Origin: Bacteroidota bacterium
GTDB lineage: Bacteria > Bacteroidota > Ignavibacteria > Ignavibacteriales > Melioribacteraceae
NCBI GenBank assembly: GCA_021812745.1
Contig: JAKAMS010000156.1
Location: 1 to 6,237 of the forward strand
Direction of reading: 5' to 3'
Length of the DNA stretch: 6,237 bases
The notes beneath the pieces were generated by a model. It did not search any database, was not told the DNA's origin, and worked only from the letters and a program-made list of their open reading frames with translations. The translations under genes were made by a program, and so were the position numbers. Positions 1 to 6,237 of the stretch are shown one piece after another (position 1 is the first letter of the stretch; each line of letters starts with the position of its first letter).

Positions 1-2
1 GT

Positions 3-167
3 GTACTTCTTCCATGCAATATTGTTGTTCAGCAAAGAGAAGATGGCAAAATTCAAGTGAGTGTTGTGAACCCGATTGAATCTATGCAAGCTGTCAAGAA
101 CGATGCTCTGGGAGAAGTGGCTGTTACCGTATCTTCAAAACTGCAAAAAGTTTTGGAAAATCTTTAA
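3..167 (+). CDS. DUF302 domain protein, C-terminal part (5' end outside window)
   Basis: An open frame enters from the left edge and ends at TAA, giving the last 54 residues. The peptide has the look of the DUF302 C-terminus: a hydrophobic LLPCN motif at residues 3-7, a short charged turn (REDGK), a VSVVNP strand at 20-25, then a helix ending KLQKVLENL. DUF302 proteins are small, widespread bacterial proteins without an agreed biochemical role, so none is assigned. The other two plus frames hit stops within 80 bases, which supports this frame. It is the only plus-strand gene and converges on the cyclophilin gene across a repeat-filled gap. The family call rests on a short fragment and motif memory; that this is the end of a real gene is more secure. 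Confidence 0.72.
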   Translation, partial: VLLPCNIVVQQREDGKIQVSVVNPIESMQAVKNDALGEVAVTVSSKLQKVLENL

Positions 168-251
168 ACACAAAGACCGCAAAGTAAATACGCAAAGATT
201 GCAAAGATTCTTCGCGTGCTTTGCGAAAACTTAGCGTCCTTTGCGGTTAAA
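163..251. repeat. Nested inverted repeat built on CGCAAAG
   Basis: The heptamer CGCAAAG or a one-base variant occurs three times on the plus strand (178-184, 191-197, 200-206) and three times inverted (219-225, 230-236 as CTTAGCG, 239-245). The outer arms ACCGCAAAG (176-184) and CTTTGCGGT (239-247) are perfect 9-bp complements. An inner pair, CGCAAAG (191-197) with CTTTGCG (219-225), is also perfect. The structure begins at the DUF302 stop codon. It resembles the CGCAAAG-rich intergenic dispersed repeats of many environmental bacterial genomes; that comparison is from memory. It could fold in RNA and help end the DUF302 transcript, but no clean U-run follows, so this is not called a terminator. 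Confidence 0.7.
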
Positions 252-321
252 CATAAATCATTGTAACAAGTTCAACCGATTTTTGTCACACGATCAATTC
301 TTTGTAAGTCTTCATTTCCAA

Positions 322-385
322 ACTCATTTACTTCGCTACTCAGGCACTCAGTTACTTAGGCACTTAGTTACTCAGATACTTCATC
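322..385. repeat. Tandem array of eight 8-bp units (core ACTYAGNN)
   Basis: Eight consecutive octamers stay in perfect register, starting at 322, 330, 338, 346, 354, 362, 370 and 378. All eight begin ACT followed by C or T. The five central units (338-377) all read ACTYAG, and the last two bases of the first four alternate GC, TT, GC, TT, giving a 16-bp super-period. The final unit overlaps the last two bases of the cyclophilin stop codon. On the minus strand the unit reads NNCTRAGT. Eight is not a multiple of three and no gene crosses the array, so it is not a protein repeat. Its function is unknown. Confidence 0.8.
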
Positions 386-866
386 ATCCTTCAATTATAG
401 TTACTTGTTCCATCTTATCACCCTGCTCAATTAAATCAACAACATCCTGCCCGTTAATTACTTTTCCGAATACAGTATGTTTTCCGTTTAAGTGAGGTTG
501 AGGTGAGTGAGTAATAAAGAACTGACTTCCGTTTGTGTTAGGACCTGCGTTAGCCATAGAGATTACACAGCGCTCATGTTTCAAAGGATTATTTTTAAAT
601 TCATCTTCAAATTTATAACCGGGACCGCCGCGGCCTGTGCCTGTTGGATCTCCGCCTTGAATCATGAAATCACTAATAACACGGTGAAATGAAACTCCAT
701 CGTAATAACCTTCTTTTGCTAAGAACACAAAATTATTCACGGTTTTGGGCGCGTGTTCCGGATAAAGTTCTATTTCGATTATTCCTTTGCTTGTGTTCAT
801 TGAGACTGTGTATTTTTTCTTTGAATCAATTTGCATTGCCGGAGGAGTGTTCCATTGTTTTTCCAT
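384..866 (-). CDS. Peptidyl-prolyl cis-trans isomerase, cytosolic cyclophilin type
   Basis: A cyclophilin (160 residues) that catalyses cis-trans isomerisation of peptide bonds before proline, assisting protein folding. No signal peptide is present, so it should act in the cytoplasm, as E. coli PpiB does. Family landmarks appear in order: FHRVI at 60-64 with the catalytic arginine R62, MIQGGD at 68-73, a glycine-rich loop GTGRGGPGY at 76-84, SQFFIT at 114-119, and [12 protein letters not shown] at 125-136. The tryptophan that binds cyclosporin in human CypA corresponds to about H125, as is common in bacterial members, so low drug sensitivity is expected by inference. Length is normal for a single domain. 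The start is supported by AAGGA six bases upstream (plus-strand 873-877). The gene ends in a tandem stop, TGATGA. It lies 130 bp beyond the hemerythrin gene and probably has its own promoter. Confidence 0.95.
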   Translation of the reverse strand: MEKQWNTPPAMQIDSKKKYTVSMNTSKGIIEIELYPEHAPKTVNNFVFLAKEGYYDGVSFHRVISDFMIQGGDPTGTGRGGPGYKFEDEFKNNPLKHERCVISMANAGPNTNGSQFFITHSPQPHLNGKHTVFGKVINGQDVVDLIEQGDKMEQVTIIEG

Positions 867-919
867 TTTTTTTCCTTTTTAAATTATTGGTTTTCGAAAA
901 ACTGATTTATTTCGCTGCG

Positions 920-927
920 CAAACCTA
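920..927 (-). promoter_or_regulatory. Candidate -7 element (TAGGTTTG) for the cyclophilin gene
   Basis: On the minus strand TAGGTTTG matches the TAnnTTTG element of Bacteroidota primary-sigma promoters. Transcription would start about 45-50 bases before the cyclophilin start codon. No clear TTTG -33 element sits at the expected distance; the upstream stretch is only T-rich. An alternative sigma-70-like TACAAT lies slightly further upstream on the same strand. This is motif matching in an AT-rich gap, so a chance hit is possible. Confidence 0.3.
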
Positions 928-996
928 AATATTCCTATTGTAAGAATGAAATTCGCACTTTAATAAAAAATATTGGAATTTAATCTGAGAAATTTA

Positions 997-1404
997 TCAG
1001 TCTATTATTTTATGGAACTTAGCCCAGTCAGCATATTTTTTGTCTTCAACAAGAATATGGCTTTGAACCCAGCCGTCGAGCAAAGTCTCCAGACTCTCTT
1101 TTAACGCGCTCATGCTTGCAGAGCCAGTTAAAGCGTTATTAATTTCAGCAACAATTTTCTGGTGCTTCTGTTTGTGATCGCTTAATCCGGGAAATTTTTT
1201 TTCTTCCATAAATTTTTCTTCATAAGAAAAATGTTTCTCAACGTAATCCCTTAAATGCCTTAGCAGATATTTAATTTCCGGTTCCTGGCTTTTGGGATTA
1301 CTAATCTCCAGCAACTCGTTTGATATTGCAAACAGTAGTCTATGTTGAGAATCAATTTCTTCAAAACCCATTCGACATGCGGCGGTCCAAACCATTCTTC
1401 TCAT
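997..1404 (-). CDS. Bacteriohemerythrin (single-domain oxygen-binding protein)
   Basis: A 135-residue hemerythrin-like four-helix protein that binds oxygen at a non-haem di-iron centre. All seven expected ligands are present and correctly spaced: H21 in the IDSQH motif, H58 and E62 (HxxxE), H77 and H81 (HxxxH), H116 and D121 (HxxxxD). The N-terminal W6 followed by MGFEEID is also typical. There is no chemoreceptor, signalling or membrane domain, so a soluble oxygen carrier, store or sensor is expected. The start is supported by AAGGA seven bases upstream (plus-strand 1412-1416). A second ATG at residue 4 is possible but has no separate ribosome site. The gene begins 14 bp after the ettA stop, with its ribosome site inside that gap, so the two are probably co-transcribed. 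No terminator was found after it. Confidence 0.93.
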   Translation of the reverse strand: MRRMVWTAACRMGFEEIDSQHRLLFAISNELLEISNPKSQEPEIKYLLRHLRDYVEKHFSYEEKFMEEKKFPGLSDHKQKHQKIVAEINNALTGSASMSALKESLETLLDGWVQSHILVEDKKYADWAKFHKIID

Positions 1405-1418
1405 TTGGCATTCCTTGG

Positions 1419-3104
1419 TTATCTAGTTAACCGTTTATATTTAATTCTGTGTGGAATCTCTGCGTCTTTACCAAGACGTTCTTTTCTATTTTCCTGGTAA
1501 TCAGAAAAATTTCCTTCAAACCAATAAACATTACTCTCGCCTTCAAATGATAAGATGTGAGTGCAGATTCTATCTAGGAACCATCTATCGTGGCTTATGA
1601 CTACGGCACAGCCTGCAAAATTTAGAAGACCTTCTTCAAGCGCACGCATTGTATTAACATCAAGATCATTTGTTGGTTCATCAAGAAGAATTACATTCGC
1701 GCCGGATTTTAAAGCTACGGCAAGATGAACTCTGTTTCTTTCACCGCCTGAAAGCACGCCGACTTTCTTTTGCTGATCGCCGCCGGTAAAATTAAATTGT
1801 CCTACATAAGCGCGCGAGTTCTGCTCTTTATTGCCAAGTTGAATTATGTCGCTTCCGCCGGAGATCATTTCCCAAACGGATTTCTCAGGATCAAGTATAT
1901 CGCGGCTTTGATCAACGTAAGCGAGTTTTACGGTATCTCCGATTCTAAATGAACCGCTATCCGGTTTTTCCTGTCCAACAATCATTTTGAATAAAGTAGT
2001 TTTACCGGCACCGTTCGGACCAATCACTCCTACAATTCCTCCCGGAGGCAATTTGAATTCCATCTTCTCAAATAAAAGTCGGTCGCCGTAACCTTTGGCA
2101 ACATTCTCCGCTTCAATTACAACGTTTCCTAAACGTGGTCCTGCCGGAATATAAATTTCAAGATCTTTCTGGCGCTTCTCATTTTCTTCATTCAGCATCT
2201 CTTCGTAAGAACTTATTCTCGCTTTAGATTTTGCATGTCTTCCGCGGGGAGACATTTTAATCCATTCCAATTCGCGGCTTAAAGTTTTCTGCCGTTCGGT
2301 TTCTTTTTTCTCTTCCAATTTTAAACGCTGTTGTTTTTGATCCAGCCAGGAAGAATAATTTCCTTTCCACGGAATTCCTTCGCCTTTATCAAGTTCAAGA
2401 ATCCATCCGGCAACATTATCAAGAAAATATCTATCGTGTGTTACTGCGATTACCGTTCCGGGATATCTTCTAAGTTCTGCTTCAAGCCATGCAACTGTTT
2501 CTGCGTCAAGATGATTTGTCGGCTCATCCAATAGTAAAATGTCCGGCTTCTTTAAAAGTAAGCGGCACAATGCAACTCTTCTTTTTTCTCCGCCCGATAA
2601 TACTTTAACCGATGTATCGCCCGGAGGACAACCGAGAACATCCATTGCCATTTCAAGTTTTGAATCGAGATCCCACGCGCCGAGGTGATCTAGCTTATCT
2701 TGAACCTTTCCTTGTTTGTCTAGAAGTGCAGTCATCTCATCATCGCTCATAGGTTCTGCAAACTTCGCGTTGATTTCATCATACTCGCGTAAAGTATCAA
2801 CAACTTCCTGAACACCTTCTTCAACAATTTGGCGGACGGTTTTTGTCTCATCGAGTTTGGGTTCTTGCTCAAGCAGACCGACAGTAAAACCGGGTGAAAT
2901 TGCAATCTCTCCATTGAAATCTTTATCCACGCCGCCGAGAATTTTTAGTAGAGTACTTTTGCCTGAGCCGTTTAGACCGAGTACGCCGATCTTTGCACCG
3001 TAGAAATATGAAAGGTATATATCTTTTAATACTGGTTTATTGTTATAGAATTTGCTTACACCGATCATTGAGTAGATAATTTTATTTGGTTCGTTAGCTG
3101 CCAC
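1419..3104 (-). CDS. ettA: Energy-dependent translational throttle protein EttA (ABC-F ATPase)
   Basis: A cytoplasmic ABC-F protein of 561 residues with two ATPase domains and no membrane segment. E. coli EttA (about 555 residues) binds the ribosomal E site and gates the first elongation step according to the ATP/ADP ratio. In domain 1: Walker [10 protein letters not shown] (43-51), signature LSGGE (169-173), Walker B with catalytic E194 in [10 protein letters not shown], and H223. An EttA-type arm insertion lies around 95-145, and the charged linker that contacts P-site tRNA spans about 245-320. In domain 2: Walker [10 protein letters not shown] (362-370), LSGGE (451-455), E476 and H505. The match to E. 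coli EttA continues to the C-terminal RIKYKR. The start codon is GTG, supported by a strong AAGGAG. It sits 23 bp after the nuclease-methyltransferase gene and 14 bp before hemerythrin. All catalytic residues are intact. Confidence 0.96.
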   Translation of the reverse strand: MAANEPNKIIYSMIGVSKFYNNKPVLKDIYLSYFYGAKIGVLGLNGSGKSTLLKILGGVDKDFNGEIAISPGFTVGLLEQEPKLDETKTVRQIVEEGVQEVVDTLREYDEINAKFAEPMSDDEMTALLDKQGKVQDKLDHLGAWDLDSKLEMAMDVLGCPPGDTSVKVLSGGEKRRVALCRLLLKKPDILLLDEPTNHLDAETVAWLEAELRRYPGTVIAVTHDRYFLDNVAGWILELDKGEGIPWKGNYSSWLDQKQQRLKLEEKKETERQKTLSRELEWIKMSPRGRHAKSKARISSYEEMLNEENEKRQKDLEIYIPAGPRLGNVVIEAENVAKGYGDRLLFEKMEFKLPPGGIVGVIGPNGAGKTTLFKMIVGQEKPDSGSFRIGDTVKLAYVDQSRDILDPEKSVWEMISGGSDIIQLGNKEQNSRAYVGQFNFTGGDQQKKVGVLSGGERNRVHLAVALKSGANVILLDEPTNDLDVNTMRALEEGLLNFAGCAVVISHDRWFLDRICTHILSFEGESNVYWFEGNFSDYQENRKERLGKDAEIPHRIKYKRLTR

Positions 3105-3109
3105 TATTA

Positions 3110-3115
3110 CTCCTT
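3110..3115 (-). promoter_or_regulatory. Ribosome binding site AAGGAG that fixes the GTG start of ettA
   Basis: On the minus strand a full-consensus AAGGAG lies five bases before the GTG at 3104. The first downstream ATG (codon 13) would cut into the opening strand of the ATPase fold and has no such site. It lies inside the 23-bp gap after the upstream stop codon. Confidence 0.8.
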
Positions 3116-3127
3116 AATTAAAATTGA

Positions 3128-5401
3128 TTAACCGAACAGGTTTAGTTCGCCATCTTTCTTTAAGCGCCAGCTATCTTTTCCAGCCGGTTCTGCAATATCT
3201 TCTAATACTTTTAAAATTGTTTGGTTTTCTGGTGTAATACCATTTTTCAATAATGGAATTATATGTTGAATAATATCATCAAAGTGAGCGCTCTTATTCT
3301 CGTTTTCCATTCTTCGTAATAGACTGATTAAATAAAATTTGATGCGCAAGTGAACATCAATATGGGTTTTGAATTTTGTGTTCTTTCTTATAGTAAAGAT
3401 TTCTGTTTTATCATCATAATCGAAGTTATCCAATAAGATTGGTGTTAAATCGGAATATTCTTTCTTTAGTAAATCTAGAAATCCAAGTTCCAATCCTTTT
3501 ATAATCAATTCATCATTAATTTGTTCAAGAGTTGCGCCGTGATGCTTTGCTATTATTCCTTCGATTGTCTGCATAACAATTTCTGCAATGTCCATTCCTA
3601 AATTAGCTTTCATTATAGCGCGCGGGTTGCGCACTTTGCGGAAGTTTATAATTAATTGGCCAGAAAGAACTGTAAATGGATTTTGTCGTTTCTTGAAACT
3701 TGTCTGTCCATTCTTTTGCGGAACTGCTCCAACATATTCAAAGCCGCAACGTTCTGCTGTATTAATTATCAGATGCCAAAATTCCGGGTCTTTGTGCGCA
3801 AATACGAAGGAAAGCCAACGGTCATACTTTAATACGCGGTACATTTCTTTTATGCTCTGTGCAATAAGCTGATTGTATTCTTCTTTGCTTTTATCCTCAC
3901 CACCGCCTTCAATCGCTTCAAGCTTTCTATCTTTTTTAGTTACTTCAAGATCGAGCCACGCATTCCACATTACAGAAAGATCGAGATAAGGAATTTTCTT
4001 TCCATATGGTGGATCAGTATATATATAATCAACGCTTTCTTTTGGTATCCAACTTAAATCAGTAGCAGTACCTTTAACTACTTTAATATTAGAAATAGTT
4101 TTTTCATTTATAAAATATTCGATCTCTTTTCTAGCATCCAAAACTTTTTTGAAACGGGATTCAAAGTAAGGAAGGATTTCGATATTGCCCGGAGTCTTAG
4201 CTATTCTGTAGCGATAATAGGCAAATACACTGCTATTTCCTCTACCTTCGCTTCTACCGTCTGAGGCATGGTAGGTCAGATTTATTTTATTAATTAAACC
4301 TGAAAACATAAGTAGCAACGTATTCCTAATGTTGTCATTCTTTTCTCTTTTAATCACATACTTTAGTAATGAAAGTTGGGCAAGCTGTTTCTTACTGAAA
4401 AGTTTTTCAACTGTAGGTACGTCCGATCCTTTTGGCAAAATATTTCCTTTGGGATAGGGATATTTTTTTAACGCTTTTTCAATTTCCTCCTTTGTTTTTG
4501 GTTCTTTCTTCTCGTATTCTGTTTTAACTCTTTCAAATGCTTCAGCTAATTCTTCTTGTTTTACTGGTGCTATTAGTGATTGCACAATGAAAACCGCCAT
4601 CGGATTTAGATCAATACTAATTGCTTTACGGTTATTCATCAAGGATTCAATTGGAGTAACACCGCTTCCGGCAAATGGGTCCAAAACCAAATCACCTACT
4701 TTCGAAAAGTTCTTGATGTATTCTGCTACAACATTCCAAGTTTGTTTTGTAAAGTAGCCATGTACACCAAAGTGTCTCTTTGCTTGTTGCTTCTTTACCA
4801 ATATTTCATCGAGCAAAGGGCGTGTTGTATAATTAAATTCTTCTTTTGCCTTAAAAGGAACAGTCGGTTCATACACAAAACTTTTGCCGGCTTGAAAGCT
4901 ATTTATGGAGAGAAATTTATTAAGCGTTTCCCAATTTTCATTTATCTCTGCAATTTGAAAAAACAAAACAGGTACGTTATAAGAATCTCTTCTATAAAGA
5001 GCAAATTCAAGTCCGTTGCAAATAGCAAAGTAAATACTGTTAATTTCCGGGTGAGTAGCGTAACTGTAAACTTGCGCAATATGGTCATCATCCATTACTT
5101 TCTCGTCAACACCTTTGGCATCCAAAACCCATGCATAATTTTTTTCAACTTTCAAGCAGTAATCCGGTATTAATCTAATGGGTATTTTCTTATTACTTGC
5201 AATCTTAAGAAAAGGATGATGTAAAGTTTTACTTCTTACAATATTGTTTTGTTGATACCCCAATTCTTTGAGGATCGGAAGTATAATAACTTCTCTAACA
5301 CTATCTTCCTTAAAATCTGGATTCCCGGAAAGTTTGTTAAAGTTAAGTTTGCCGAATAATTTCTGTTTAAGAGTCATAATGCCAATGATTTTTTTTCCCA
5401 T
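3128..5401 (-). CDS. Fused PD-(D/E)XK nuclease / DNA amino-methyltransferase (putative one-polypeptide restriction-modification enzyme)
   Basis: A protein of about 757 residues, numbered from the ATG at 5401. Residues about 28-140 look like the HsdR N-terminal nuclease fold: an E/R-rich helix (EDSVREV, 32-38), then a PD...DAK core (D80, D94, K96) and a downstream Q110 in AQVYSYA. Residues about 207-590 form an S-adenosylmethionine-dependent methyltransferase: motif X region (KRHFGVHGYF), motif I DPFAGSG (241-247), motif II SIDLNP (262-267), a long mostly helical insertion (about 280-435), motif IV DPPYG (463-467), then RVLK. DPPY suggests N6-adenine methylation. Having I before IV with an insertion between resembles the alpha-class order. 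The last 160 residues are unassigned. No helicase or specificity subunit is seen here or nearby. It could be a type IIG-like enzyme, or a methylase whose nuclease-like domain is inactive. The start is uncertain: TTG at 5407, ATG at 5401 and ATG at 5377 are in frame, none with a good ribosome site. Confidence 0.85.
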   Translation of the reverse strand: MGKKIIGIMTLKQKLFGKLNFNKLSGNPDFKEDSVREVIILPILKELGYQQNNIVRSKTLHHPFLKIASNKKIPIRLIPDYCLKVEKNYAWVLDAKGVDEKVMDDDHIAQVYSYATHPEINSIYFAICNGLEFALYRRDSYNVPVLFFQIAEINENWETLNKFLSINSFQAGKSFVYEPTVPFKAKEEFNYTTRPLLDEILVKKQQAKRHFGVHGYFTKQTWNVVAEYIKNFSKVGDLVLDPFAGSGVTPIESLMNNRKAISIDLNPMAVFIVQSLIAPVKQEELAEAFERVKTEYEKKEPKTKEEIEKALKKYPYPKGNILPKGSDVPTVEKLFSKKQLAQLSLLKYVIKREKNDNIRNTLLLMFSGLINKINLTYHASDGRSEGRGNSSVFAYYRYRIAKTPGNIEILPYFESRFKKVLDARKEIEYFINEKTISNIKVVKGTATDLSWIPKESVDYIYTDPPYGKKIPYLDLSVMWNAWLDLEVTKKDRKLEAIEGGGEDKSKEEYNQLIAQSIKEMYRVLKYDRWLSFVFAHKDPEFWHLIINTAERCGFEYVGAVPQKNGQTSFKKRQNPFTVLSGQLIINFRKVRNPRAIMKANLGMDIAEIVMQTIEGIIAKHHGATLEQINDELIIKGLELGFLDLLKKEYSDLTPILLDNFDYDDKTEIFTIRKNTKFKTHIDVHLRIKFYLISLLRRMENENKSAHFDDIIQHIIPLLKNGITPENQTILKVLEDIAEPAGKDSWRLKKDGELNLFG

Positions 5402-5420
5402 TTTCAACTTACCACAAATT

Positions 5421-5449
5421 CAAATTTATGTAAACAATATAAAAGTAAA
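5421..5449 (-). promoter_or_regulatory. Candidate promoter of the nuclease-methyltransferase gene
   Basis: On the minus strand TAAATTTG (plus 5421-5428) matches the Bacteroidota -7 consensus TAnnTTTG. A TTTA (plus 5446-5449), one base off TTTG, lies 17 bp upstream of it. The upstream element overlaps the last base of the palindrome by one position. Transcription would start only about 10-15 bases before the ATG at 5401, which slightly favours the downstream ATG at 5377. Motif matching only. Confidence 0.35.
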
Positions 5450-5468
5450 GACGAGGCATGCCTCGTCT
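5440..5468 (-). terminator. Palindromic hairpin and U-rich tail, probable terminator of the cupin gene
   Basis: AGACGAGGCATGCCTCGTCT (5449-5468) is a perfect 20-bp palindrome. In RNA it can form an 8-bp, mostly GC stem (AGACGAGG/CCTCGTCT) with a CATG loop. Read on the minus strand it is followed at once by TTTACTTTT, the layout of an intrinsic terminator, about 48 bases after the cupin stop. On the plus strand no U-run follows, so it acts one way. The form also resembles dispersed palindromes centred on a GCATGC-like core and ending in GTCTC; that similarity is from memory. Confidence 0.7.
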
Positions 5469-5516
5469 CAACAACTTGTGTGAATTAATAAATTTTCCAT
5501 TAACCGAAATTAAAAT

Positions 5517-5882
5517 CTAAATCCACACATTATCTTTCGCTGTCAACTCACCGCCGGCATTACCGGTATTAATCGTTCCCGCCGGTTCAATAAGTAAAAC
5601 TTTGCATTCATTTAAAGCAGAGGGTTTGTGCTCAACACCTTTTGGAACGATGATCATTTCACCTTCATGCAGTTCAACTTTACCGTCACGGAATTCAATT
5701 GTCATCGCTCCATCCAGAACAAGAAAAGTTTCATCGGTAGTTGTATGATTATGCCACACAAACTCGCCCTTAAATTTGCTGAGTTTAAAATGGTAGTTAT
5801 TCATCTTGGCAATGATCTTAGGCGACCAATACTCTGTGAACTTGTTTAATTTATCTTCCAGATTAATTGGCTGATGTTCCAT
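5517..5882 (-). CDS. Small single-domain cupin protein
   Basis: A 121-residue conserved-barrel protein, probably cytoplasmic and metal-binding. Cupin motif 1 reads [20 protein letters not shown] (residues 39-58), giving ligands H44, H46 and E51. Motif 2 reads [12 protein letters not shown] (74-85), giving the fourth ligand H85; the usual final asparagine is not conserved. Small cupins of this kind are often annotated as mannose-6-phosphate isomerase-like, but the sequence does not reveal a substrate and no enzyme activity is assigned. The chosen start is the ATG followed by [11 protein letters not shown], preceded by GGGGTGAG. A longer frame starting at 5936 would overlap the upstream membrane-protein gene by 38 bp and add 18 residues outside the cupin fold. 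The gene follows that gene by 16 bp, so it is probably the last gene of its transcript, ahead of the palindromic terminator. Confidence 0.88.
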   Translation of the reverse strand: MEHQPINLEDKLNKFTEYWSPKIIAKMNNYHFKLSKFKGEFVWHNHTTTDETFLVLDGAMTIEFRDGKVELHEGEMIIVPKGVEHKPSALNECKVLLIEPAGTINTGNAGGELTAKDNVWI

Positions 5883-5893
5883 GGACTCACCCC
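5883..5893 (-). promoter_or_regulatory. Ribosome binding site (GGGGTGAG) supporting the short cupin start
   Basis: On the minus strand GGGGTGAG ends three bases before the ATG at 5882 and lies within the 16-bp gap after the preceding stop codon. The spacing is tight, but it is the only purine-rich GGTGA-type site near any candidate start. Confidence 0.55.
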
Positions 5894-5898
5894 AAATT

Positions 5899-6117
5899 TT
5901 ATTTATAATGTCTTGAGATAGCAATAAATCCGACAATTATAAAAAATACACCAATCCAGAATAAAACCTTATCACGTATATTTCTTGGACGAATATTTGT
6001 TTTCCACAATACAGAAAATTTTTCTTGATAGTCTAATATCCAATTATGGAATATCAAGATTAATGCGCCGACGGTAATGAGAATTAGATCTTGGGCAATC
6101 TTAATCCCGTTGTTCAT
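5899..6117 (-). CDS. Small membrane protein with two predicted transmembrane helices
   Basis: A 72-residue protein of no recognised family. Two hydrophobic stretches, about residues 7-27 ([21 protein letters not shown]) described here only as a likely helix, and about 51-67 ([17 protein letters not shown]), are separated by a 22-residue loop carrying K33, K40, R43, R45, R48 and K50. By the positive-inside rule the loop should face the cytoplasm. There is no enzyme motif. Its ATG overlaps the stop of the preceding gene by 4 bp (ATGA), so the two are probably translationally coupled and may be partners in the membrane. The upstream region is purine-rich (AAGAGAAAAA) but has no strong Shine-Dalgarno site, which fits coupling. 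A real gene is likely; its function is unknown. Confidence 0.7.
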   Translation of the reverse strand: MNNGIKIAQDLILITVGALILIFHNWILDYQEKFSVLWKTNIRPRNIRDKVLFWIGVFFIIVGFIAISRHYK

Positions 6118-6237
6118 TTATTTTTCTCTTCTTCTTTTTCTTCAATCATCCGCATAATAATTATTGTTACAGTTGATCCGGCGGTGGCGCCTAAAACAAA
6201 AATTACCGCAAGAGAGAAAAATGAGACGGTTGAATTT
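6114..6237 (-). CDS. C-terminal end of a small membrane protein (5' end outside window)
   Basis: An open minus-strand frame enters from the right edge and ends at TGA, giving 40 readable residues. They comprise a hydrophobic stretch rich in Phe, Val, Ile, Gly and Ala (about residues 6-28, including FFSLAVIFVLGATAG), then a strongly charged tail [11 protein letters not shown] that should be cytoplasmic. The frame was chosen because its stop overlaps the next gene's start as ATGA; one of the other frames stops earlier. The family is not recognised. The charged tail after a helix could come from a single-pass protein or from the last helix of a larger one. Confidence 0.6.
   Translation of the reverse strand, partial: NSTVSFFSLAVIFVLGATAGSTVTIIIMRMIEEKEEEKNK

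Noticed and set aside
322..385. Possible CRISPR array from short regular repeats
   Set aside because: The units are 8 bp and contiguous, with no spacers, and no cas gene is present.
241..928. Plus-strand open frames opposite the cyclophilin gene
   Set aside because: They are antisense shadows with no family signal or ribosome site, over a gene with clear catalytic motifs.
930..996. Possible terminator after hemerythrin (CTGA/TCAG hairpin then a T-run on the minus strand)
   Set aside because: The stem is only four or five base pairs and AT-rich, and the T-run lies well downstream, so it is not convincing.
3588..5173. Plus-strand open frames of up to 143 codons opposite the nuclease-methyltransferase gene
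   Set aside because: Their compositions are cysteine-, phenylalanine- and lysine-rich as expected from reverse reading of the real gene, with no recognisable domain.
5401..5407. TTG at 5407 as the start of the nuclease-methyltransferase gene
   Set aside because: ATG lies two codons downstream and no ribosome site favours the TTG; it is kept only as an alternative in the gene entry.
5883..5936. Longer N-terminus of the cupin gene (start at 5936)
   Set aside because: It overlaps the upstream membrane-protein gene by 38 bp, adds residues outside the cupin fold, and the internal ATG at 5882 has a ribosome site and a natural protein start.

Overview
This is a compact, AT-rich bacterial window. 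Nearly every gene is on the minus strand, so in gene order it reads from the right end to the left. The protein families (EttA, bacteriohemerythrin, cytosolic cyclophilin, cupin), the low GC and two upstream elements matching the Bacteroidota-type -7 motif TAnnTTTG point to the Bacteroidota/Chlorobiota/Ignavibacteriota group. That placement is inference; no rRNA or other marker is present.

Right end (about 5400-6237, minus strand): the tail of a gene with one membrane helix overlaps by 4 bp (ATGA) the start of a 72-residue protein with two predicted helices. A small single-domain cupin follows 16 bp later. A perfect 20-bp palindrome followed by a U-rich run probably ends this transcript. A candidate promoter for the next gene abuts that palindrome.

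Centre (997-5401, minus strand): the largest gene encodes about 757 residues. It joins an N-terminal PD-(D/E)XK nuclease-like domain of the HsdR-N type to an amino-methyltransferase with motifs DPFAGSG and DPPYG, and ends in an unassigned C-terminal region. It looks like a one-polypeptide restriction-modification enzyme with no helicase and no partner subunit in view. After 23 bp comes ettA, the ABC-F translation factor, and after another 14 bp a bacteriohemerythrin with all seven iron ligands. The tight spacing suggests one transcript, though the three functions are not obviously related.

Left end (1-866): a complete cytosolic cyclophilin gene (minus strand) faces the end of a DUF302-family gene (plus strand). 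The convergent gap of about 216 bp holds two unlike repeats: a nested inverted repeat built on CGCAAAG, and a 64-bp tandem array of eight 8-bp units that runs into the cyclophilin stop codon.

The best candidate for something unusual is the nuclease-methyltransferase fusion. The repeats and the terminator/promoter overlap come next. The other genes are ordinary.
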